A stretch of DNA of 64,000 nt from Achromobacter veterisilvae (GCF_900496975.1 NZ_UFQC01000018.1:1-64000); one strand, 5' to 3'; numbered from the stretch's first letter, positions 8,397 through 17,848 are shown. Notes: generated by a model from the letters alone, not told the origin. Made by a program: numbers and translations.

Positions 8397-8945
8397 ATGT
8401 CTGCCACTGCCAAGTCCAATCGAGTCCCGCCGCGGTCCGCGGCCCAGGCGTCATCGTTCGATCCGTTCGAACAGGCCATGCGCGACTTGTCGCGAAGGCT
8501 GGGCCCGGATAGCGGCAATCCGTTGCAGCAGGCCGTCCTGTCGCGCCTGCTGCAGCACACGGCGTTGCGGCTGACGGATGCGCTGGATGCGCCATTGCGG
8601 CCGCATGGCCTGAATTCCACCCTGTGGACGGCGCTGGTGGTCATCTACAGCAGCCAGGACCACGAGCTGATGCCGTCGGCGCTCAGCGTTTTCATGAATT
8701 CATCGCGCACCAACATCACGCGCGTTTCCAGAGAACTGACGAAACAGGGCTTCGTGCGGCGGATCGCCAGCGCGCATGACGGCCGCCAGGTGCTGCTGCA
8801 ACTGACCGGCAAGGGGCGGCGCTTCGTCGAAGACCACCTGCCGCTGCGCCGCGCCCAGATGACCCGCATCTTCGCGGCGTTCGACGCCGCCGAACTGGAG
8901 CAGTTCGAGGCGCTGGCGCGCAAGCTGTTGCGGGCGGCCGAATAG
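8397..8945 (+). CDS. MarR-family transcriptional regulator
   Basis: A 182-aa DNA-binding repressor of the MarR/EmrR type. The winged helix spans about residues 75-145, with the recognition segment SRTNITRVSREL and the wing DGRQVLLQLTGKG. It has a longer N-terminal extension (about 45 residues) than the 140-150 aa norm. The DHA2 exporter gene starts 21 bases after its stop, so it very likely controls that pump in response to a small aromatic or hydrophobic ligand, as EmrR controls EmrAB in enterics. Confidence 0.9.
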   Translation: MSATAKSNRVPPRSAAQASSFDPFEQAMRDLSRRLGPDSGNPLQQAVLSRLLQHTALRLTDALDAPLRPHGLNSTLWTALVVIYSSQDHELMPSALSVFMNSSRTNITRVSRELTKQGFVRRIASAHDGRQVLLQLTGKGRRFVEDHLPLRRAQMTRIFAAFDAAELEQFEALARKLLRAAE

Positions 8946-8966
8946 GATCCGGGCCGCCGCGCCATC

Positions 8967-10529
8967 ATGACTGCCGACCTTCCCGTCCGGCCCGCTCCCG
9001 CGCCGTCCCACCGGCTGATGATTACGGTGTCCATCATGATGGCCACGATCATGCAGACCCTGGACAGCACCATCGCCAACGTCGCGCTGCCGCACATGGC
9101 GGGCGGCCTGTCCGCATCGCAGAGCCAGATTACCTGGGTGCTCACGTCCTACATCGTGGCCGCGGCGATCGCCACGCCCGTCACCGGCTGGCTGACGGGG
9201 CGCTATGGGCGTTCGCGGATATTCCTGGTCGCCATCGCCGGCTTCACGGTCATGTCGCTGCTGTGCGGCGCCGCGGCGAACCTGGCGGAGATCGTCGTTG
9301 CCCGCCTGCTGCAAGGCGCGTTCGGCGCGGCGCTCGTCCCCTTGTCGCAGTCGGTCATGCTGGACATCAATCCTCCGGAACGCCATGCGCGCGCCATGGC
9401 GACGTGGGGTATGGGGGTCATGCTGGGGCCCATCCTGGGCCCGACCCTGGGCGGCTGGCTGACCGACAACATGAGCTGGCGCTGGGTGTTCCTGATCAAC
9501 CTGCCGGTCGGCCTCCTGTCTTTCGCGGGGGTCTGGTTCTATCTGCGCGACGAGGGAGCGGCGCGCAAATCGGGTTTCGACTGGTTCGGCTTCGCGACGC
9601 TGGCCATCTTCGTGGGCATGCTGCAGCTAGTGCTCGACCGGGGAGACCAGGTCGACTGGTTCGAATCCATCGAGATCCGCATCTATGCCGCCTGCGCCGC
9701 CATCGCGCTGATCTACTTCATCATCCACACGGCCACCGTCGGCGCGGCCTCGTTTCTGAACGTCAATTTGCTGCGCGACCGCAATTTCGTTACCGGCACG
9801 GCGTTCTATTTCGTGGTGGGGCTATTGCTGTACGCCACCCGCGCGCTGCTGCCGCCCATGCTGCAGACGCTGCTGGGCTACCCGGTAGTCACGACGGGGC
9901 TGGTCACCGCGCCAAGCGGCTTGGGCACCATGGTGGCGATGCTGGTCGCCGGCCGCGCCGTCGGGAGGCTGGACGAACGCCTCATCATAGGATTGGGCCT
10001 GGGGCTGACTGCGCTGTCCTTGTGGCAGATGGCCAATTTTTCGCCCGAAATCACGGAATGGGGCGTGGCGTGGCCAGGGTTCGTCCAGGGACTGGGCCTG
10101 GGTTTCACCTCGGTCCCGCTGACCACGCTGACCTTCTCCACGCTGGACCGGGCGCTGCGGCCGGAAGGAACCGCCATTTTCAGCCTGTCGCGCAACATGG
10201 GGAGCAGCATCGGAATATCCACCATGCAGGCGCTATTGACCCGCAATACCGTGATGATGCACAGCTCATTGGCGGCCTACGTGACGGTGGGCGCTTTGCA
10301 GGCGCGTCCGGATGGCTTCGACAAAGTATTCGACCTGGGCACGCGGGCGGGCCTGGCGGGCCTGGATGCGGTAGTGCAGAACCAGGCGGCGTTCGTCGCG
10401 TATCTCGACGACTATCGATTGATGATGTGGCTGACGCTGGCCACGCTGCCGTGTCTGCTGCTGATGCGGGTGCGCAAGCGGAGCGTGGCCGCGCCGCAGG
10501 AGGAGCCGCTGCATATCGCGGCGGAATAG
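8967..10529 (+). CDS. DHA2-family MFS drug exporter (EmrB/QacA type)
   Basis: A 520-aa inner-membrane proton antiporter with about 14 predicted membrane helices. DHA2 signatures are present: LDSTIANVALP in TM1 and the antiporter motif GPILGPTLGGWL in TM5. It is co-transcribed with the MarR gene upstream. EmrB-type pumps usually have a membrane-fusion partner (EmrA); none is encoded next to it, so it either acts alone or borrows a partner from elsewhere. Substrate unknown. The gene ends 14 bases from the convergent sensor kinase gene, with a GGGGGCCCCC palindrome at the junction. Confidence 0.92.
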   Translation: MTADLPVRPAPAPSHRLMITVSIMMATIMQTLDSTIANVALPHMAGGLSASQSQITWVLTSYIVAAAIATPVTGWLTGRYGRSRIFLVAIAGFTVMSLLCGAAANLAEIVVARLLQGAFGAALVPLSQSVMLDINPPERHARAMATWGMGVMLGPILGPTLGGWLTDNMSWRWVFLINLPVGLLSFAGVWFYLRDEGAARKSGFDWFGFATLAIFVGMLQLVLDRGDQVDWFESIEIRIYAACAAIALIYFIIHTATVGAASFLNVNLLRDRNFVTGTAFYFVVGLLLYATRALLPPMLQTLLGYPVVTTGLVTAPSGLGTMVAMLVAGRAVGRLDERLIIGLGLGLTALSLWQMANFSPEITEWGVAWPGFVQGLGLGFTSVPLTTLTFSTLDRALRPEGTAIFSLSRNMGSSIGISTMQALLTRNTVMMHSSLAAYVTVGALQARPDGFDKVFDLGTRAGLAGLDAVVQNQAAFVAYLDDYRLMMWLTLATLPCLLLMRVRKRSVAAPQEEPLHIAAE

Positions 10530-10543
10530 GGGGCCCCCGCGGC

Positions 10544-11935
10544 TCAGGCGTGCAGCCGGGGCAGTTCCAGCCGCACGCTCAAGCCCTGCGGCGACAGGTT
10601 GCGCGCCGACATGCGGCCCTTGTGCGCGGCCACCGCGGCCTGCGCGATCGACAGGCCCAGCCCGGCGCCGCTGCCAGGCTTGCGAGCGCCCGACGTGGTG
10701 CGGTAGAAGGGTTCGAACAGGGATTCCAGCTCGTCGTGGGCCACGCCCGGCCCGCGGTCCTCGATCTCCAGGCAGGCCTCGCGCGCGCTGACCAGGAGCC
10801 GCACGCGTATCGTGCTGTGCGCGGGCGCGAAACGCAGGGCGTTGCGCAGCACGTTTTCGATGGCGCTGGCCAGGCTGCAGCGGTCGCCGATGAGGGGCAC
10901 GGCGGGATGTTCGTCCCAGTCGATGCGGATCTGCCGGCCGCCGGCCTCGTAGCGGGCGTCCTCGACGACGGCGGACACCACCTCGGCCAGGTCCAGCGTG
11001 TCGGTGGGCACGGGCAGGGCGCCCAGCCGGGCCAGCCGCAGCGTGTTGCCGACCAGCGAGTCCAGGCGCTCGCATTCGCGTTCGATACGGTCTAGCTGCA
11101 AGTCCTGGCGTTCGTCCTTGCGCCGCGCCAGCTCGGCCGCCAGCCGCAGCCGGGCCAGGGGAGAGCGCAGTTCGTGGGCGATGTTGTGCAGTAGCTGTTC
11201 GCGGGTGTCGACGAAGGCTTTCAGGCGGTCGGCCATGGCGTTGAAGTCGCGCGCCAGCAGGCCCAGTTCGTCCTGGCGCCGGGCCAGTTTCGGCGGGGTC
11301 TGCGCATCGAGGCGTCCGGCGGACAGGGCGTGCGTGGTCTGGCGCAGTTGCGTCAGCGGCGCCGCCACGTGGCGGGTCAGGGCCCAGCAGAACGGGGCGG
11401 TCACCGCCAGGGCGAACAGCAGCAGCGCCAGCGCCACCGGCGAGAGCTCCAGCACCTCCCAATGCGAGGAGTCGAACGGCAGGAACAGCATCAGCAGTTC
11501 GGTGCCGTCCGGCAGCGCCAGCCATTGCGGCTCCCACCAGGAGACGCGCTCGGCCTCGGGGGCGGCGGGCACGTCGTCCGCCTGGGACGGGCGGTCGGGC
11601 GCGGCGCGGTACGAGGTCAGCCAGTCATGCATGCGGGTGGGCAGCCGCCGTCCGAGGATGTCGGCATCCTGGGCGTCCATGATGTAGATCTTCAAGGCCG
11701 AGTAGCGCTGGTCCATCGCCTGGACCCAGCGTTCGAGGCCGTCCTTGCCCTGCGTGCGCGCGATCTGCGCGGCGTCGCGGGTCAGGCTGGCGGGGTTCAG
11801 GCCGTCCAGGGAATTGAAGCGGTACCAGGCGACCGCGGCGGTGAGCATCATGCCGCACACCAGGATGACGGCCATCGCGCTCCAGAAGGTCAGGAAGGCG
11901 CGCCAGAAGAGCGAGCGGGCGGGCAGCCAGGCCAT
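10544..11935 (-). CDS. Sensor histidine kinase, two-component system
   Basis: A 463-aa inner-membrane kinase of the EnvZ/CpxA architecture: TM1 at about 14-36, a periplasmic sensor of about 125 residues, TM2 at about 163-185, HAMP, a HisKA domain with H254 in IAHELRSP, and an HATPase domain with N, G1 (DRGPG) and G2 (GSGAGLGL) boxes. The ATG at 11935 follows the regulator stop by one base. It is divergent from a TonB receptor and siderophore importer, an arrangement like PfeRS of Pseudomonas, so ferric-siderophore sensing is a reasonable inference. Envelope-stress sensing is the alternative. Confidence 0.92.
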   Translation of the reverse strand: MAWLPARSLFWRAFLTFWSAMAVILVCGMMLTAAVAWYRFNSLDGLNPASLTRDAAQIARTQGKDGLERWVQAMDQRYSALKIYIMDAQDADILGRRLPTRMHDWLTSYRAAPDRPSQADDVPAAPEAERVSWWEPQWLALPDGTELLMLFLPFDSSHWEVLELSPVALALLLFALAVTAPFCWALTRHVAAPLTQLRQTTHALSAGRLDAQTPPKLARRQDELGLLARDFNAMADRLKAFVDTREQLLHNIAHELRSPLARLRLAAELARRKDERQDLQLDRIERECERLDSLVGNTLRLARLGALPVPTDTLDLAEVVSAVVEDARYEAGGRQIRIDWDEHPAVPLIGDRCSLASAIENVLRNALRFAPAHSTIRVRLLVSAREACLEIEDRGPGVAHDELESLFEPFYRTTSGARKPGSGAGLGLSIAQAAVAAHKGRMSARNLSPQGLSVRLELPRLHA

Positions 11936-11936
11936 G

Positions 11937-12650
11937 TCAGGCGCCGCCGGCCAGCACGTAGCCCAGGCCCCGCAGATTGCGGATGGACAGCGCATCCGCG
12001 CCATTGTCCAGATGCAGCTTCTTGCGCAAGGCGCTGATGTGGGTGTCGATGCTGCGGTCGTAGCGGTCGGGCTTGCGGCCCAGGGCGTACAGGCCGATCT
12101 GGTCGCGCGCGACGACCTGGCCGGGGGCGCGCATGAGGATCTCCAGGATGCGCTGTTCCGCGCCGGTGAGCGCGATCTCTTCGTCGCCGATCCGCGCGCG
12201 CCCGGTGGCCGGGTCCAGGAACAGCGCGCCCAGCGTCAGGCCGGGCCGGCCAGCGTCCGGCGCTTCATCGAAGCGCCGCTGCACCGCCGTGATGCGGGCC
12301 TTGAGTTCGCGCGGGCTGAAGGGCTTGGCCAGATAGTCGTCGGCGCCGAATTCCAGGCCCAGCACGCGGTCGGTCTCGCCGCCATGCGCGGTGAACATGA
12401 TGACGGGGCGGCGCGAGCGCTGCCGGTAGTGCTTCAGCAGATCCAGGCCGCTGCCGTCGGGCAGCATCAGGTCCAGCAGCACGAGGTCGAAGTCGTTCCG
12501 CGCCAGCAGGGCGAGTCCCTGCGCGCCCGTGTGCGCCAGCGTCAGCAGGCAATGGTTGGGTTCCAGGTATTCGCGCAGCATCTGGGCCAGTTCGACATCG
12601 TCGTCGATCAGCAGGATGCGGCGCGTCGCCGGGGAATGGGAAAAAGGCAT
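11937..12650 (-). CDS. OmpR-family response regulator
   Basis: A 237-aa regulator with a receiver domain (acidic DDD at about 16-18, phospho-acceptor D60, K109 in LAKPF) and a C-terminal winged helix with the RSIDTHISALRKKL recognition helix. Sequence style is closest to CpxR/RstA/PfeR. It is the first gene of the two-component operon and faces the TonB receptor across a 212-base shared promoter region. By position it is the likely activator of the receptor-importer operon. Confidence 0.93.
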   Translation of the reverse strand: MPFSHSPATRRILLIDDDVELAQMLREYLEPNHCLLTLAHTGAQGLALLARNDFDLVLLDLMLPDGSGLDLLKHYRQRSRRPVIMFTAHGGETDRVLGLEFGADDYLAKPFSPRELKARITAVQRRFDEAPDAGRPGLTLGALFLDPATGRARIGDEEIALTGAEQRILEILMRAPGQVVARDQIGLYALGRKPDRYDRSIDTHISALRKKLHLDNGADALSIRNLRGLGYVLAGGA

Positions 12651-12769
12651 TCGTATCGTCGGTTCTGCACCCGGCAGTTTGGCGGATGGCCGCGGGCCGG
12701 AGTGTCAAGAAGTGCAAAGAAAATAAAAGTTGCGGAAAGCGGGTTGCCGGTCTCCGACAGGTCCAATTC

Positions 12770-12789
12770 TAATATGAGAATAGTTTTCA
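12770..12789 (+). promoter_or_regulatory. Promoter -10 and Fur-box-like site
   Basis: TAATAT at 12770-12775 is a good -10; no -35 of matching quality sits at standard spacing, which fits an activator-dependent promoter. TGAGAAT-A-GTTTTCA (12775-12789) resembles the 7-1-7 Fur box TGATAAT-N-ATTATCA. Together they suggest dual control by Fur and by the divergent response regulator. Confidence 0.5.
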
Positions 12790-12862
12790 TTCATAAAGTC
12801 GAAGAGGGCAGGATGCGGCACGCAGGGTGCCGCACAAGCCAGGGACGGGAGAAATCGGAATC

Positions 12863-14878
12863 ATGAGCAGGAAAAATCAGGCCGGCGGCGGGCGCGCGCC
12901 GGGTTCGCGCACACGGCTGGCCGTGGCGCTGTGCGCGGCGGGTTTCGGGATGGGACCGGCGTGGGCGCAGAGTGGGGATGCCGCCAAAACGATGGAAACC
13001 GTGGTGGTGACCGCGTCCGGCTATGAACAGCAGATCCAGGACGCGCCTGCTTCGATCAGCGTCATCACCCGCGAGGACCTGGACAAGAAGTTCTACCGCG
13101 ACCTGAACGACGCGCTGGTGGAAGTGCCGGGCGTCATCGTCACCGGCGGCGGCGACCGCCAGGACATCAGCCTGCGCGGCATGGGCCCGAAGTACACCCT
13201 GATCCTCATCGACGGCAAGCGCCAGAACTCCCGCGAAACCCGCACCAACTCGGACTCCTCGGGCGTGGAGGGCGGCTGGACGCCGCCGCTTTCCGCCATC
13301 GAGCGCATCGAAGTCGTGCGCGGCCCGATGTCTTCGCTGTACGGCTCGGACGCGATGGGCGGGGTGATCAACATCATCACCCGCAAGGTGCCCGACGCCT
13401 GGGGCGGCGAGATCCGCCTGGACACCACGATCCAGGAAAGCAGCAAGTCGGGCGATATCTACCAGGGCAACTTCTACCTGGCCGGCCCGATCAAGACCGA
13501 TCTCCTGGGCTTGCAGATCTACGGCCAGGCGACGCAGCGCGACGAGGACGACATCGTCAGCGGCTTCCGCAAGCGGAACTCCGAAAGCGTGACCGCCAAG
13601 CTGGCGCTGACGCCCAACCGCGACCACGACATCGTCCTGGAAGCGACCACCATGCGGCAGAAGCTCCAGGAAACGCTGGGCAAGACCGTCGCGCCGCTGG
13701 CGCCGGGCGAGGCCTGCTCGCGCAACGGATGCCCGGCGTCTTCCGAAACCGACTACCGCAGCAACAAGTGGGCGCTGTCGCACACCGGCCGCTGGGGCTG
13801 GGGCGTGTCGGACAGCTATGTGCAGCAGGAAGAGTTCGACAACCGCTCGCGCCAGATGAAGATCAAGAACCTGGACCTGCAGACGAGCTGGTCGCTGCCG
13901 CTGGGTTCGCACATGCTGACGCTGGGCGGCAGCTACCTCAACCAGCGCCTGAACGACCAGACCGGCAACCAGTTGGCGGGCGGCCCCAGCAAGGTGGACC
14001 GCTACCAATGGGCCCTGTTCGCCGAAGACGAATGGCGCCTGACCGAGAGCTTCGCCCTCACCGCCGGCCTGCGCATGGACGAGGACGAGAACTTCGGCTC
14101 GCATTTCAGCCCGCGCCTGTACGGCGTCTGGCACTTGGCGGAACGCTGGACCCTGAAGGGCGGCGTATCCACCGGCTTCCGCGCGCCCGACCTGCGCCAG
14201 ACGGTGGCCGGCTGGGGCCAGGTCAGCCGCGGCGGCAACATGTACGGCAACCCGGACCTGACGCCGGAAAAGTCGGTGACCGAGGAAATCGGCATTCTGT
14301 ATGACGACGGCGAAGGCTTCAACGCCGGCCTGACCGTCTTCAACAACGATTTCAAGGACAAGATCACCCGCGTGGCGTGCCCGGCAAGCCAGTGCACGGA
14401 CGGGCCCAACCAGTTCGGTTCCGACCCCACCACCTACATGAACGTGGACAAGGCGAATTCGCGGGGCGTGGAAGCCAACATGAAGCTGCCGCTGTCGCGC
14501 GAATGGTCCCTGACCACCAGCTACACCTTCACGAAGTCGGAACAGAAATCCGGCGAGTACAAGGGCCAGCCGCTGAACCAGTTGCCCAAGCACCTGTTCA
14601 CCACCACCGTGAACTGGCAGGCGTCGGATGCGCTGCAGGCCTGGGCGCGGGTGAACTACCGCGGCAAGGAAAGCCAGCCCATCACCGGCCCGTCCTCGTC
14701 GTCGCTGGTGGCGCCGTCCTACACCTTCGTGGACCTGGGCGGTTCGTACCAGCTCAACAAGACCGTGTCGGTGTACGCCGGTATCTACAACCTGTTCGAC
14801 AAGCAGGTCGCCTACGACGACTACGGCTACGTCGAAGACGGCCGCCGCTACTGGCTGGGCGTAGGTGTGAAGTTCTGA
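12863..14878 (+). CDS. TonB-dependent siderophore receptor heading ABC operon
   Basis: A 671-aa outer-membrane receptor with signal peptide (ending AWAQ), TonB box (ETVVVTA), plug domain (RIEVVRGPMSSLYGSDAMGG) and a barrel ending in VGVKF. The start at 12863 is preceded by a GGGAG ribosome site. It belongs to the FepA/IroN/CirA catecholate group and is paralogous to the receptor at 6071. It leads a full periplasmic-binding-protein ABC importer on the same strand and lies opposite a two-component system. It therefore probably brings one ferric catecholate across the outer membrane. No siderophore biosynthesis genes are nearby, so the ligand may be a foreign siderophore. Confidence 0.94.
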   Translation: MSRKNQAGGGRAPGSRTRLAVALCAAGFGMGPAWAQSGDAAKTMETVVVTASGYEQQIQDAPASISVITREDLDKKFYRDLNDALVEVPGVIVTGGGDRQDISLRGMGPKYTLILIDGKRQNSRETRTNSDSSGVEGGWTPPLSAIERIEVVRGPMSSLYGSDAMGGVINIITRKVPDAWGGEIRLDTTIQESSKSGDIYQGNFYLAGPIKTDLLGLQIYGQATQRDEDDIVSGFRKRNSESVTAKLALTPNRDHDIVLEATTMRQKLQETLGKTVAPLAPGEACSRNGCPASSETDYRSNKWALSHTGRWGWGVSDSYVQQEEFDNRSRQMKIKNLDLQTSWSLPLGSHMLTLGGSYLNQRLNDQTGNQLAGGPSKVDRYQWALFAEDEWRLTESFALTAGLRMDEDENFGSHFSPRLYGVWHLAERWTLKGGVSTGFRAPDLRQTVAGWGQVSRGGNMYGNPDLTPEKSVTEEIGILYDDGEGFNAGLTVFNNDFKDKITRVACPASQCTDGPNQFGSDPTTYMNVDKANSRGVEANMKLPLSREWSLTTSYTFTKSEQKSGEYKGQPLNQLPKHLFTTTVNWQASDALQAWARVNYRGKESQPITGPSSSSLVAPSYTFVDLGGSYQLNKTVSVYAGIYNLFDKQVAYDDYGYVEDGRRYWLGVGVKF

Positions 14879-14882
14879 GACC

Positions 14883-14903
14883 GGCGGGCGCGCGGCGCCC
14901 GCC
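14883..14903 (+). other. Intercistronic stem-loop between receptor and binding protein
   Basis: GGCGGGCGC and GCGCCCGCC form a 9-bp stem with a 3-nt loop, between the receptor stop and the binding-protein ribosome site. It lacks a T tract, so an mRNA-stabilising or partial-termination role that sets receptor-to-importer ratio is more likely than full termination. Confidence 0.5.
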
Positions 14904-14919
14904 ACATGAAGAGGTACGC

Positions 14920-15870
14920 ATGAAGAAGCAAACGCAAACGGGCCGCGCCCGCCGCTGGTTCGCCCAGGCCGGCGCCGCCCTGGCCCTGGGCGCCGCCACC
15001 GCGGTGTGCGCGGCGCAGGCGACGGTGCCGGTGAAGCACGCGCGCGGCGAAACCGCCGTGCCGGCCAATCCGGCGAAGACGGTGGTGATGGACCTGGCCG
15101 TGCTGGACACCCTGCACGCGCTGGGCGTGGAGGCGACGGGCGTGCCCAGCGTCGCCAAACTGCCGCCGCAACTCGAACAGTACGCGGACAAGCGTTACCT
15201 GAAGGTGGGCACGATGTTCGAGCCCAACTACGAAGTGATCCACGCGGCCGCGCCGCAGGTCATCTTCGTGGCGGGCCGCTCCGCGCCCAAGTACGACGAA
15301 CTGGCCAGGCTGGCGCCTACCGTCGACCTGACCGTGGACGCCAAGGACCTGGTCGGCAGCGTCACGCGCAACACGGAAACGCTGGCGGCCATCTATGGCA
15401 AGCAGGCCCTGGCCAAGGAAAAGCTGGACGCCCTGCGCGCGTCCATCTCGGCCTTGAACGCCAAGGCGGCCGGCGCCGGCACGGCGCTGATCGTGCTGAC
15501 CACGGGCGGCAAGATGAGCGCCTACGGCCCGGGCTCGCGCTTCGGCGTGATCCATGACGCCTTCGGCGTGAAGCCCGCGACGACGGGGCTGAGCGTGTCC
15601 AACCACGGCCAGGCGATTTCCTTCGAGTTCATCGCCCAGACCGATCCGGACTGGCTGCTCGTGATCGACCGCGACGCGGCCATCGGCCGCGAGGGCGTGT
15701 CGGCCCAGCGCATGCTGGACAACGAACTGGTGCGCCAGACCAAGGCCTGGAAGAACAAGCGCGTGGTGTACCTGAACGGCTACAACTGGTACCTGATGGG
15801 CAGCGCGGGCCTGACGGCCATGCAGCAGAACGTCGACGAGATCGCGGGCGCGCTGGCGGCAGGCAAGTAG
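14920..15870 (+). CDS. Siderophore ABC transporter, periplasmic binding protein
   Basis: A 316-aa periplasmic protein of the FatB/CeuE/YclQ group that captures ferric siderophores and delivers them to the membrane ABC transporter. The signal peptide runs through VCAAQA. Family-typical segments include GTMFEPNYE, KMSAYGPGSRFGVIHD and VIDRDAAIGREG. The ATG at 14920 follows a GAAGAGG ribosome site. The group mostly handles catecholate or mixed catecholate-citrate siderophores, which agrees with the receptor upstream. The stop codon is directly followed by the first permease start. Confidence 0.94.
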   Translation: MKKQTQTGRARRWFAQAGAALALGAATAVCAAQATVPVKHARGETAVPANPAKTVVMDLAVLDTLHALGVEATGVPSVAKLPPQLEQYADKRYLKVGTMFEPNYEVIHAAAPQVIFVAGRSAPKYDELARLAPTVDLTVDAKDLVGSVTRNTETLAAIYGKQALAKEKLDALRASISALNAKAAGAGTALIVLTTGGKMSAYGPGSRFGVIHDAFGVKPATTGLSVSNHGQAISFEFIAQTDPDWLLVIDRDAAIGREGVSAQRMLDNELVRQTKAWKNKRVVYLNGYNWYLMGSAGLTAMQQNVDEIAGALAAGK

Positions 15871-16860
15871 GTGGGTTTGCGGCAGTCGATGGGCGGTTGG
15901 GGCGGCCTGGCCGCGGTGGCGGCGCTGCTGTTGCTGCTGTGCGCGGCCAGCGTCAGCCTGGGCGCGGGCCAGTTGTCCTGGGCCGCGCTGTGGGGCGGCG
16001 AGGACGCGGAGCGCGCCTGGCGCCTGTTGATGGTCAGCCGCGTGCCGCGCACGCTGGCGCTGCTGCTGGCCGGCATGTCGCTGGCCGTGGCGGGGCTGAT
16101 CATGCAGATGCTGGTGCGCAACCGCTACGTCGAGCCCACGACGGCCGGCACCGTCGAATCCGCGACCCTGGGCATACTGGTCATCACCCTGCTGGCGCCG
16201 GACACGCCCGTGATCGGCAAGATGCTGACGGCCACGGGCTTCGCCCTGGCCGGCACCTTGCTGTTCCTGGCGCTGCTGCGCCGCGTGCCGCTGCGCACGC
16301 CGTTCATCGTGCCGCTGATCGGGCTGATCCTGGGCGGCGTGATCCACGCGGCGACCACCTTCGTCGCGTACCGCTACGACCTGCTGCAATCGCTGCACGC
16401 CTGGACCACCGGCGATTTCTCGGGCGTGCTGCGGGGGCGCTACGAACTGCTGTGGATCGGCTTCGGCCTGGCCTGCGCCGCCTACCTGGCGGCCGACCGG
16501 TACACGGTGGCCGGCATGGGCCGGGAGTTCGCGTCCAACCTGGGCCTGAACCACGCGCGCCTGACCCTGGCCGGATTGCTCATCGTGTCGGCGATTTCGG
16601 CGGTGGTCGTCGTGACCGCGGGCGGGATCCCCTTCCTGGGCCTGATCGTGCCCAACGCCGTCAGCCTGATGCTGGGCGACAACATGCGCCGCTCCATCCC
16701 CTGGGTGGCCGCCCTGGGCGGGATCTTCGTGCTGGCCTGCGACATCATCGGCCGGCTGGTGATCCACCCCTACGAGATTCCCATCGGCACGGTGGTCGGC
16801 GTGCTGGGCAGCATCCTGTTCCTGTGCCTGCTGCGCACCCGGAGGAACCGCCTTGCCTGA
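15871..16860 (+). CDS. Siderophore ABC transporter permease 1
   Basis: A 329-aa polytopic inner-membrane protein of the FecCD family (FatD/CeuB/YclN type), with about nine membrane helices and the ATPase-contact segment AADRYTVAGMGREFASNLGL. It begins with GTG immediately after the binding-protein stop codon (TAG-GTG), with no spacer. It pairs with the next gene to form a heterodimeric channel for the ferric siderophore. Confidence 0.93.
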   Translation: MGLRQSMGGWGGLAAVAALLLLLCAASVSLGAGQLSWAALWGGEDAERAWRLLMVSRVPRTLALLLAGMSLAVAGLIMQMLVRNRYVEPTTAGTVESATLGILVITLLAPDTPVIGKMLTATGFALAGTLLFLALLRRVPLRTPFIVPLIGLILGGVIHAATTFVAYRYDLLQSLHAWTTGDFSGVLRGRYELLWIGFGLACAAYLAADRYTVAGMGREFASNLGLNHARLTLAGLLIVSAISAVVVVTAGGIPFLGLIVPNAVSLMLGDNMRRSIPWVAALGGIFVLACDIIGRLVIHPYEIPIGTVVGVLGSILFLCLLRTRRNRLA

Positions 16861-17848
16861 GACCGCGACCCTGGCATCGGCGGCGGCATCCGCCGCGCGC
16901 TCGCCGCAGGCCTGGCGGCTGGGCCTGCTGGCCGCCGCCGCGCTGGCCTGCATGGCCGCCTTCATGACCCTGGGCGCCAACGGGCAGTGGTCTTTCGTGA
17001 TCCCGTTCCGCGGCGCCAAGCTGGCGGCGATGCTGCTGGTGGCGTATGCCGTCGCGCTGTCGTCGGTACTGTTCCAGACGATCACGCACAACCGCATCCT
17101 GACTCCGGCCATCATGGGCTTCGATGCCCTGTACCTGTTGATCCAGGCGGTGGTGGTGTTCGGCTTCGGGCAGGCGGCCGCGGCCGCCAGCCACCCGGTG
17201 GCTGCCTTCCTGCTGGAAGTCGGCGCCATGACGGCGTTCGCCTGCCTGCTGTTCCGCTGGCTGTTCGCCGACGGGGTGCGCAGCCTGCACCTGATGATGC
17301 TGGTGGGCATCATCTTCGGGCTGCTGTTTCGCAGCCTGTCGAATTTCGTGGTCCGGCTGATCGATCCCAACGAGTTCCTGGTGCTGCAGGACCGCATGTT
17401 CGCCAGCTTCAACAGCGTGCGCGTGAGCCTGCTGCCGATCGCGCTGGCGGCCGTGTGCGCGGCCTCGCTGCTGGTCTGGCGCATGCGGCACCGCTACGAC
17501 GTGCTGGCGCTGGGCCGCGAGATCGCCGTGAACCTGGGCGTGGACTACCGCCGCACGCTGATGCGGACGCTCGCCGCGATCGCGGTGCTGGTGTCCGTGT
17601 CCACGGCGCTGGTCGGCCCGGTGACCTTCTTCGGCCTGCTGGTCAGCAACCTGGCCTACCAGGCCATGGGTTCCGACCGGCACCGCTACACCGTCCCCGC
17701 CGCGACGCTGCTGAGCGTGATTTTCCTGGTGGGCGGCCAGACGCTGCTCGAGCGCGTGCTGGGCCTGAACACCACGGTCAGCGTGGTGATCGAATTCCTG
17801 GGCGGCGTCATGTTCCTCGTCCTGATCCTGCGCAAGGGGCGCCGATGA
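16853..17848 (+). CDS. Siderophore ABC transporter permease 2
   Basis: A 331-aa FecCD-family permease of the FatC/CeuC/YclO type. The TTG at 16853 is a convincing start because a GGAGG ribosome site sits seven bases upstream; the gene overlaps permease 1 by 8 bases. The motif RHRYDVLALGREIAVNLGV is the likely contact with the ATPase. Its stop overlaps the ATPase start as ATGA. The use of GTG and TTG for the two permeases may lower their level relative to the binding protein. Confidence 0.93.
   Translation: MPETATLASAAASAARSPQAWRLGLLAAAALACMAAFMTLGANGQWSFVIPFRGAKLAAMLLVAYAVALSSVLFQTITHNRILTPAIMGFDALYLLIQAVVVFGFGQAAAAASHPVAAFLLEVGAMTAFACLLFRWLFADGVRSLHLMMLVGIIFGLLFRSLSNFVVRLIDPNEFLVLQDRMFASFNSVRVSLLPIALAAVCAASLLVWRMRHRYDVLALGREIAVNLGVDYRRTLMRTLAAIAVLVSVSTALVGPVTFFGLLVSNLAYQAMGSDRHRYTVPAATLLSVIFLVGGQTLLERVLGLNTTVSVVIEFLGGVMFLVLILRKGRR

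Noticed and set aside
5975..8644. 889-codon open frame antisense to the first TonB receptor
   Set aside because: No domain motif; explained by codon bias of the receptor gene on the plus strand.
14848..17484. 878-codon open frame antisense to the siderophore importer
   Set aside because: Low-complexity His/Gln/Ala/Arg sequence typical of an antisense shadow.
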